In this document: piece after piece, positions 31,125 through 36,375 of the stretch
Layout: each line of letters starts with the position of its first letter
Numbering within the stretch: position 1 is the stretch's first letter
Source: a virus
Length of the DNA stretch: 36,375 nt
Virus record (IMG/VR): IMGVR_UViG_3300042476_000920
Span: 1-36,375 of that record
Reading direction: 5' to 3' (one strand)
Translations under genes and position numbers: made by a program
The notes under the pieces: generated by a model
What the model saw: only the letters and a program-made list of their open reading frames with translations
What the model was told of the DNA's origin: nothing
Databases searched by the model: none

Positions 31125-34100
31125 ATGGCCAGACGCAAAGGTAGAAAATTATACTCCCCTAATTCCCCCCAAGACCCCAGGAAATCCCGTGGCGGTAATA
31201 TTAAAGATGGTATGGGGGTTGTTAAAGGTACTAATGTTAAAGGGGAAGCTTTTTCCTTTGACCCGTCTAAGCACAAACGAGACCCCTTGACTGGTAAATG
31301 GGCTACTAAACCTGATGTGGTTAAGCCCCAAAAAGATAAGAAAAAAGCCACTAAACCCACTTCTTCCGAGGCTAAAAAAACTAAACCATCCTCCCCCTTC
31401 GCCAAATTTAGACAAAGGGTTCGTGATGCTTTAAAACAACAATTAATTAATTACGCAAAAAATAAATCAGATAAGTCTAAATCCACACCGTCTAAACCTG
31501 ATTCTGTGTCAACTGTGCCAGTTAATGCTAAACCTATTGAGAAAAAGAATTTTACCCTGGATGACTATACTCAAAGAGGACAAGAAATTAGCTCTAAATA
31601 TGGGTTGAGTGATAATAAGTTCTTAGGCAGACTGGCGAAGTTAATAGACAAATTACTCAGTTTCCAAGAAAAACCGTCATTAACGCCTTCTGACATGGAG
31701 GAACTAAAAAAAATTAATGACGATATATTGGAGACACAAAAGAAGGCCTATGAAGACTTTGAGAAAAAAGTTGAACAACTTTTAGACGACTATAGAGAAA
31801 ATGCTTCAGATTTAGACATGGATAAAGTAATTTTAAAGACTAGATTTGTAAGAAATGGTTTTCCAAGAGATTTAAATGAGGACGTTGATATGGTGAGGGA
31901 AGCCTATAAAGATTTTCACTATCTCACTAACGGCAATATTATAGGCTTTCCCAATTTGTTGGATGTTAACAATGAAGGTAATAGCTATGCCGTTTACCCT
32001 AATAAACCCGCACAAAGTTCAATAGTCAGCATTGGGACATCTGGACAGGGGGAAGTTCCTCTGAGGCAGGCGACCTTCCATGAATTGGCGCACCTAGTTG
32101 AGCTTCATGTTCCTGGTCTCAAAGAAGCGTCTCTAGAGTTCCTGAAAAAACATAGTTACACTGGAACTCTAGAGAATTTTGATTACCTGGGTGTACCTAT
32201 CTCAGGATATAAGGGGGACTTTATAGATGAATATGTGGGTAGATTTTACGTCCAAAATTCAGCCACAGAGGTTTTATCTACGGGATTTGAACGTTTAAGT
32301 AATCCAGATAGCGCATTTAAACTTTTTGTAAATTCTAATCATCACTTTAATTATATTCTTGGTGCGCTTGACCGTGTTAACTCTACTAGAAATTCTGAAT
32401 CTTACCGGCTACCAAATAAATCTGTTAGGAAAATACCAAATAAATCTGCTGAGGAAATACCAAATAAATCTGCTGAGGAAATACCAAATAAATCTGCTGA
32501 GGCAAAGAATTTGACCCTAGATAACTACACTCAAAGAGGACAAGAAATTAGCTCTAAATATGGGTTGAACGATACTAAAACACTAGGAAAACTCCAAGAA
32601 CTAAGTGGTATACTAAGAGAATTTAACACTAAAATAATGGGTATGTATGACGACCCTACTTTAACCGACTCCGACAGAGAAGAAGTTATACGTCAATTTG
32701 ACGAGGTTTTCAAAAAACACAAAAATCTTGAAAAGAAATTTAGGGCAAAATTCGAGAAAAATGTTCAAAATCTTCTAGAATCCTACAAAGAAGCTAGTAA
32801 AGATTTAGACTTAGAGAAACTTTTGGAAAATTCTAAATTCACATTGTATGGGCAAGAACTAGATAAATCAGATAGGAACGTGGATTTAGTGAAAGAAAGT
32901 GTTAAAGATTTCCACTCTCTTACTAAGGGGTTTCTGGGAGAATTGGTTCCTATGATTGACGTAGACAGAAATGGTTCTAGTTACGTCCGCTACCATCCAG
33001 ATAAGCCAGAAAAATTGACACATATTAGAATCGGGGCTATTGGACTCGGTGATGAAGTATTTAAACTTCAGACCTTCCATCAAATGGCTCACATTCTGGA
33101 ATCCCACATACCTGGACTCCTAAAAGCATCTATGGAGTTCCTGAAAAAACATAGTTATTCGGGGCAAGAGGAAGACATCGAACACAGGGGTATGACCTAC
33201 AGAGGGTATAAAGGTGATTTTATAAATAATTATGTGGGTAGAACATACAACAAAGGGGTATCAGCCACAGAGGTTATATCTACAGGTTTTGAAAGACTTC
33301 GTAACCCTACAGACGCATTTACTCTCTACACAGAATCAAACCATCACTTTAATTTTATTCTTGGGGTTCTAGATAGTATTAACCAGACTGAGCCGCCTAA
33401 AACAAAATTAATGAGTAGCTTAACTCAAAAAAACTTAGACCCTAAACCAGAACCCGCAGAGCCAAAACCAACTACTCCTAAACAGGTTTCCAAAGAGTAC
33501 ACTGATACTATTAATTCTGCAAAATCTAAAATCTCCCAGTATAAACTGGATAGACTTGTCAAAGTTTTTGAAACTCAAGATGCCCAAATCAATGCGGAGC
33601 TAAAATCTTTAGACCCTAAAAACCCTGAAGACGTTGAAAAAGCCCAAAAACTTTTTGCTAGAAAACGTAAACTGAAGCAGTCTCTTGATACTTACCTTGA
33701 GAAACAGATGAACTTATTGTATCAAGAACTGCTTGATAATAATAATTCTGTAAACTCTGACCTCCTAGTGGGACAAACTAATTTTCAAATAGGTGAATAC
33801 ACTAAAAATCTTAAACCAGCCAATACTGAAGACCCTATCTATAAAACTCACACTCCTGTAATTAGTAAGGCTTTGGCTGAATTTCATAAACTTACAGGGG
33901 GGATTCTGAACAACTTAGTCCCCCGTATAGGACTCAGCGAAAAAAAAAGAAGTTGGGCTGGATTCGATGCAAAAGAACCCCAAAAAAATAATTATCTTTC
34001 TATATCTGTAACCCGTTCCAATGATGTTAAACCCTCAGTTTTTCATGAAGCGGCACACCTGTTGGAAGGGTCTGACCCTAAATTTGCCAACTTAGCTAAG

Positions 34101-34388
34101 GAATTTTTAGCTAAAAATAGAACTTCAGATGAACTTAAGCAAATAAAGGGTTATCCTGCTGGCGAAGTGGCTTACCCTGGAAACTGGGTTCACCCCTATG
34201 TGGGTAAAAATTATGAAAATGCCCCCTCCACAGAAGTAATTTCAATGGGTATAGAACGATTTGCTAGTCCTAGAGATATGGCGGAATTTTATTTTAAAGA
34301 TAAGGAACATTTTGCTCTAACTTTGGGGATTATAGAATCCCTTAAAGTCCCTGAACATCTAAAACCAAAACCTGCTACAATATATTAG
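31125..34388 (+). CDS. Virion-type protein with three tandem HExxH metallopeptidase domains
   Basis: 1,087 residues (MARRKGRKLYS start; an in-frame ATG 36 nt earlier is less likely). A basic N-terminus with 'AFSFDPSKHKRDPLTGKWA' is followed by a Lys/Ser/Pro linker. Then come three ~325-residue repeats beginning 'FTLDDYTQRGQEISSKYGL' (repeats 1 and 2; repeat 3 diverged). Zinc motifs are HELAH (codons 32079-32093), HQMAH (33078-33092) and HEAAH (34044-34058), residues about 319, 652 and 974. Each is followed by 'Y-G-FI--YVG--Y' (WVHPYVG in repeat 3) and 'TEV-S-G-ER', a likely third ligand. The middle copy has Gln for the catalytic Glu. Similar metallopeptidase domains occur in phage minor head proteins. 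It is probably an injected or virion protease, with one copy reduced to binding. Confidence 0.65.
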   Translation: MARRKGRKLYSPNSPQDPRKSRGGNIKDGMGVVKGTNVKGEAFSFDPSKHKRDPLTGKWATKPDVVKPQKDKKKATKPTSSEAKKTKPSSPFAKFRQRVRDALKQQLINYAKNKSDKSKSTPSKPDSVSTVPVNAKPIEKKNFTLDDYTQRGQEISSKYGLSDNKFLGRLAKLIDKLLSFQEKPSLTPSDMEELKKINDDILETQKKAYEDFEKKVEQLLDDYRENASDLDMDKVILKTRFVRNGFPRDLNEDVDMVREAYKDFHYLTNGNIIGFPNLLDVNNEGNSYAVYPNKPAQSSIVSIGTSGQGEVPLRQATFHELAHLVELHVPGLKEASLEFLKKHSYTGTLENFDYLGVPISGYKGDFIDEYVGRFYVQNSATEVLSTGFERLSNPDSAFKLFVNSNHHFNYILGALDRVNSTRNSESYRLPNKSVRKIPNKSAEEIPNKSAEEIPNKSAEAKNLTLDNYTQRGQEISSKYGLNDTKTLGKLQELSGILREFNTKIMGMYDDPTLTDSDREEVIRQFDEVFKKHKNLEKKFRAKFEKNVQNLLESYKEASKDLDLEKLLENSKFTLYGQELDKSDRNVDLVKESVKDFHSLTKGFLGELVPMIDVDRNGSSYVRYHPDKPEKLTHIRIGAIGLGDEVFKLQTFHQMAHILESHIPGLLKASMEFLKKHSYSGQEEDIEHRGMTYRGYKGDFINNYVGRTYNKGVSATEVISTGFERLRNPTDAFTLYTESNHHFNFILGVLDSINQTEPPKTKLMSSLTQKNLDPKPEPAEPKPTTPKQVSKEYTDTINSAKSKISQYKLDRLVKVFETQDAQINAELKSLDPKNPEDVEKAQKLFARKRKLKQSLDTYLEKQMNLLYQELLDNNNSVNSDLLVGQTNFQIGEYTKNLKPANTEDPIYKTHTPVISKALAEFHKLTGGILNNLVPRIGLSEKKRSWAGFDAKEPQKNNYLSISVTRSNDVKPSVFHEAAHLLEGSDPKFANLAKEFLAKNRTSDELKQIKGYPAGEVAYPGNWVHPYVGKNYENAPSTEVISMGIERFASPRDMAEFYFKDKEHFALTLGIIESLKVPEHLKPKPATIY
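32412..32507 (+). repeat. Four 24-bp tandem repeats encoding IPNKSAEE
   Basis: Units start at 32412, 32436, 32460 and 32484. Copies 2 and 3 are identical; copy 1 reads PNKSVRKI and copy 4 ends AEAK. They form the linker between peptidase repeats 1 and 2. Confidence 0.9.
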
Positions 34389-34395
34389 TAGTCTC

Positions 34396-34405
34396 GAACG
34401 ACCAA
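34396..34405 (+). promoter_or_regulatory. Late-motif variant GAACGACCAA (site 10)
   Basis: AACGACCAA differs at one base from AACGCCCAA. It lies 24 nt before the TTG start at 34430, within the usual spacing, and directly after the metallopeptidase gene. Confidence 0.35.
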
Positions 34406-34429
34406 ATTTTAATTCGGAGGATTAATTTC

Positions 34430-34756
34430 TTGAAAGCTACCCTATCCCATTTTTTAGGTACAGTGAGTATTTCTACCAACGTGGACACACACCCTGACAA
34501 ACCAGTTGTTGCTGAATATAAGGTGGATTCCACTGTCCCAGAGGCTATCCCTGTCCTAAAATCCATCTTTGTTCGTGAACTAGACCGGGCTACTGGTCTT
34601 TATGGTCATATCGGCGTGTTTTACGACAAAGAGAATGATACCTTTGACTCCACTAATATGGATTTATACGTCGCTTTACAAGGTCTTGACGGCTTTTCCG
34701 TAGATGAACTCACTGAAATTAAAGCCAGCAAAATGCCTGAAGGAGTTTTGACTTAG
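34430..34756 (+). CDS. Small protein of unknown function (TTG start)
   Basis: 108 residues. TTG at 34430 is chosen because a strong GGAGG stands 9 nt upstream and no better start exists. The sequence is a mixed alpha/beta domain ('HFLGTVSISTNVDTHPDKPVVAEYKVDSTVPEAIPVLKSIFVRELDRATGLYGHIGVFYD', then 'MDLYVALQGLDGFSVDELTEIKASKMP'). Not recognised. It lies 41 nt after the metallopeptidase gene with a weak late motif between, so it may be a virion or late protein or a partner of the peptidase. An early-type promoter begins 4 nt after its stop. Confidence 0.5.
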   Translation: MKATLSHFLGTVSISTNVDTHPDKPVVAEYKVDSTVPEAIPVLKSIFVRELDRATGLYGHIGVFYDKENDTFDSTNMDLYVALQGLDGFSVDELTEIKASKMPEGVLT

Positions 34757-34759
34757 GAC

Positions 34760-34788
34760 TTGACAAATCTTTTAAGGTTTGTTATATT
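34760..34788 (+). promoter_or_regulatory. Sigma70-type promoter without obvious gene; 370-bp gap follows
   Basis: TTGACA (34760-34765), 17-nt spacer, TATATT (34783-34788). The next convincing gene starts at 35159 and has its own promoter. The region 34789-34979 holds only an 8-codon ORF after GGAGG (about 34884-34920) and no recognisable gene; an RNA product cannot be excluded. Confidence 0.65.
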
Positions 34789-34956
34789 AGAGAAAAGGTT
34801 TCCTTGTTAGTTATTTTTTCTAGGTCGTCTACACTGTTCCGTGGGCGAATTTTTTTTTGTCCTAACTCATGTTGGTAGGGGGGGAGGTAGGTACATGGGT
34901 TTTTATAACGGCTACCCCTAACTTCACCACTTGTCCCCGCACTTCGCTTAGTTACC

Positions 34957-35175
34957 AGTAGTACACTTGTTCAAAAAAAGATTCTCCCAGACAGTTGACA
35001 TTTCTGGGAGAATATCATAGGATAGAATCAAGCAAACAAACACGGAAAACAGGATGACGGGTAACGCTAAACAACCAATCGAAACAACACAAATTCCTGT
35101 ATCCGACGCTATAATTAGTTATCAGTTATCAACTATTTGGGACTAACAAAAAAAAAAAATGAACCAATTTACCGA
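34957..35175 (+). repeat. Upstream-region repeat of the DGR target gene (copy 1)
   Basis: About 220 bp, from AGTTACCAGTAGTACAC through the gene start, recurs at 36157-36375 with small differences. Copy 2 lacks about 24 bp after CCAGTCGAA and has more (CAGTTAT) units. Gene starts are 1,199 bp apart. Confidence 0.85.
34981..35023 (+). promoter_or_regulatory. Promoter flanked by an 11-bp inverted repeat (operator-like)
   Basis: TTGACA (34995-35000), 17-nt spacer, TAGGAT (35018-35023). ATTCTCCCAGA (34981-34991) and TCTGGGAGAAT (35003-35013) form a perfect inverted repeat with the -35 box in the centre, suggesting a repressor operator or a hairpin. Confidence 0.65.
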
Positions 35176-36118
35176 AAAACTACCCAATCAAGTCACACTA
35201 GAGATGGTAAGCTTACCAGCAGGTGAGTTTCTCATGGGTTCTGCTGAAAGCGAGGATGAAAAGCCTCCACACCAAGTTAAAGTCAACAGTTTTGCTATTG
35301 GGAAATATCCCATTACTCAAGCACAATATCAAGCGGTAATGGGAACCAATCCCTCTTATTTTTATAATAATCCCCAAAATCCGGTAGAAAGGATTAGTTG
35401 GAATGACGCTCAAGCCTTTTGTCAGAAATTGAGTCAAATAACCGGCAAAACCTATCGCCTACCCACAGAAGCGGAATGGGAATATGCTTGTCGTGCGGAT
35501 ACAACTACTCGCTATTATTTTGGTGATGTTGCCAATCAGTTAGGAAATTACGCTTGGTATGAAGGAAATTCTCAAAATACAACTCATCCTGTGGGTCAGA
35601 AAAAGCCCAATGCTTGGGGACTATATGACATGAGTGGTAATGTTTGGGAGTGGTGCGAGGACTATTGGCACGATAGCTACGAAAATGCACCAAAGAATGG
35701 CAGTGCCTGGGTAACAAATGATAATGATTATCAGTTACTGCGGGGCGGTTCTTGGAGCGACCTTTTGGGTGACTGCCGTTCCGCTTACCGTTACTACGAC
35801 AGCCGCCACAACTACGACGACACCGACGGTTTTCGGGTAGTCTGCGACAATCAAATGTTCTTTTACAACGCCTTTAATTTCCCCCTTCTTACCTCTAGTG
35901 TAAAAGAATTTGCTGTAAAGCTCGAAAAAATGCTAGTAAAGTTAGGACATCGTTTAGCAATAAGCGAAGATGGTCTCTACTGTAAAATATATTTCCACCA
36001 ACCCTATTCCGGTGTTTATCCAGGTGTTTTTGATACTCAAAAAGTGTATCAAATGCTAAATAATTTTACCGAACATAAAGATTATTTATGGGCTTTTCTC
36101 CAAGATTGCAAAGCTTAA
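35159..36118 (+). CDS. FGE/CLec-fold hypervariable protein, DGR target
   Basis: 319 residues. Residues ~14-225 form a formylglycine-generating-enzyme (sulfatase-modifying factor) domain: 'LEMVSLPAGEFLMGS', 'EKPPHQVKVNSFAIGKYPITQAQYQAVMG', 'PVERISWNDAQAFCQKLS', 'YRLPTEAEWEYACRA', 'NAWGLYDMSGNVWEWCEDYW', 'LLRGGSW' and 'DGFRVVC'. Between 'GGSW' and 'GFRVV', nearly every variable codon is NNC with bases explained by mutated AAC codons, the hallmark of a DGR variable region. About 90 residues follow ('FNFPLLTSSVKEFAVKLEKMLVKLG'), so the variable region is internal. The protein is probably a ligand-binding display protein rather than an enzyme. Its own promoter lies at 34995; no Shine-Dalgarno, but an A-run precedes the ATG. 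Confidence 0.8.
   Translation: MNQFTEKLPNQVTLEMVSLPAGEFLMGSAESEDEKPPHQVKVNSFAIGKYPITQAQYQAVMGTNPSYFYNNPQNPVERISWNDAQAFCQKLSQITGKTYRLPTEAEWEYACRADTTTRYYFGDVANQLGNYAWYEGNSQNTTHPVGQKKPNAWGLYDMSGNVWEWCEDYWHDSYENAPKNGSAWVTNDNDYQLLRGGSWSDLLGDCRSAYRYYDSRHNYDDTDGFRVVCDNQMFFYNAFNFPLLTSSVKEFAVKLEKMLVKLGHRLAISEDGLYCKIYFHQPYSGVYPGVFDTQKVYQMLNNFTEHKDYLWAFLQDCKA
35756..35845 (+). other. DGR variable region (VR)
   Basis: Codons between the Trp of 'GGSW' and the Cys of 'FRVVC' include AGC, GAC, GAC, TAC, TAC, TAC, GAC, AGC, CAC, AAC, TAC, GAC, GAC, ACC and GAC. All end in C and differ from AAC only at the two adenine positions. The invariant codons (CGT, TCC, GCT, TGC, CGC) contain no adenine. This is what adenine-specific mutagenic retrohoming leaves. 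The matching template repeat and reverse transcriptase are not in the window. Confidence 0.75.
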
Positions 36119-36137
36119 TTCATTAATTATTGGTTGC

Positions 36138-36151
36138 TAGTCTGCGACAAT
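36138..36151 (+). repeat. 14-bp copy of the VR 3' boundary sequence downstream of the gene
   Basis: TAGTCTGCGACAAT at 36138-36151 repeats 35838-35851, exactly 300 bp earlier, where it spans the end of the variable region. Outside the gene it has no coding sense. Confidence 0.6.
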
Positions 36152-36201
36152 TAATCAGTTATCAGTAGTACACTTGTTCAAAAAAAGATTCTCTCATACA
36201 C

Positions 36202-36230
36202 TTGACATTTCTGGGAGAATCGCATAAGAT
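36202..36230 (+). promoter_or_regulatory. Promoter of the second DGR target copy
   Basis: TTGACA (36202-36207), 17-nt spacer, TAAGAT (36225-36230). The inverted repeat around it is shorter than in copy 1 (GATTCTC/GAGAATC). Confidence 0.6.
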
Positions 36231-36299
36231 AGCATCAGGCAAACAAACACGGAAAACAAGATTACGGGTAACGATAAACAACCAGTCGAACGCTATAAT

Positions 36300-36327
36300 C
36301 AGTTATCAGTTATCAGTTATCAGTTAT
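36300..36327 (+). repeat. (CAGTTAT)4 heptanucleotide repeat
   Basis: Four perfect units, versus about two in copy 1 (35117-35131). Such heptamer runs are frequent between genes of cyanobacteria. Confidence 0.85.
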
Positions 36328-36357
36328 CAACTATTTGGGACTAACAAAAAAAAAAAA

Positions 36358-36375
36358 ATGAACCAATTTACCGAA
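36358..36375 (+). CDS. Start of a second DGR-target-like gene (cut by the window edge)
   Basis: The window ends after six codons (MNQFTE), identical to the start of the gene at 35159 and preceded by the same promoter region and A-run. It is presumably a paralogous hypervariable FGE-fold protein; nothing more can be said from this fragment. Confidence 0.7.

Larger units (their letters stand above)
36157..36375 (+). repeat. Upstream-region repeat of the DGR target gene (copy 2)
   Basis: Second copy of the 34957-35175 block, continuing into the start of a second target gene. It shows that the hypervariable gene is at least duplicated in tandem. Confidence 0.85.

Noticed and set aside
31019-31405. 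128-residue - strand reading frame
   Set aside because: It lies opposite the 5' part of the large + strand metallopeptidase gene, which has coding-like sequence; the - strand frame shows low-complexity residues and would cross both late motifs.
34789-35158. DGR template repeat or accessory gene in the gap before the target gene
   Set aside because: No AAC-rich sequence matching the variable region and no adequate ORF; a 30-codon frame at 35054 is not kept in the second copy.
34789-35158. Prophage attachment site or host boundary before the DGR gene
   Set aside because: No integrase and no duplicated core sequence of att type can be seen within the window; the change in repeat content is only suggestive.

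Overview
The window is a stretch of a tailed, siphovirus-like bacteriophage genome (virus or prophage), most probably infecting a cyanobacterium. It carries a lambda-gpJ-like tail tip, a major tail protein, a portal, a large terminase, an endolysin, PhoH, MazG, a flap-type exonuclease and a helicase. The cyanobacterial assignment is inference. It rests on a HEAT-like repeat typical of cyanobacterial regulators, (CAGTTAT)n intergenic repeats, a cyanobacterial-style IS607 element, and a formylglycine-generating-enzyme (FGE) fold diversity-generating retroelement (DGR) target at the right edge. No integrase, reverse transcriptase, major capsid gene or tape-measure gene is visible.

Layout. (1) 1-9.3 kb, + strand: a tightly coupled virion operon with a split gpJ-like tail tip, two paralogous tail proteins, a large fibre, connector/terminator-type proteins and the tail tube protein. 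(2) 9.3-12.8 kb: mobile passengers, namely a free-standing HNH endonuclease and an IS607-family element with a nonsense-interrupted tnpA and a full-length tnpB; two small basic proteins lie between them. (3) 12.8-16.8 kb, - strand: a two-membrane-helix mini-protein, the portal, and a TerL whose Walker A motif is split by an intein with Asn instead of Cys at position 1. (4) 16.9-18.7 kb, + strand: MazG, an antirepressor-like protein and a CAT-anticodon tRNA. (5) 18.7-23 kb, - strand: three unknown genes, PhoH, a KilA-N protein, a small unknown and a glycosyltransferase, mostly separated by fused terminator/promoter elements. (6) 23-30.5 kb, + strand: the replication region (exonuclease, SSB-like protein, helicase, unknowns) plus the endolysin. 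(7) 30.5-34.8 kb: two - strand small virion-type genes and a 1,087-residue + strand protein with three copies of an HExxH metallopeptidase domain, the middle one mutated. (8) 34.8 kb-end: an FGE-fold gene with a DGR-type variable region, followed by the start of a tandem second copy.

Regulation can be read from the sequence. Replication and regulatory genes sit behind near-consensus sigma70 promoters with 17-18 bp spacers, several with a GGGTTAACCC palindrome at the predicted start. Virion and lysis genes instead have a TAACGCCCAA-type motif 23-41 nt before the start codon, in both orientations, at eight strict and two one-mismatch sites. I propose this motif as an undescribed late-gene signal of this phage. 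The other standout items are the DGR target array, the triplicated metallopeptidase, the terminator/promoter fusions and the Asn1 intein in TerL.
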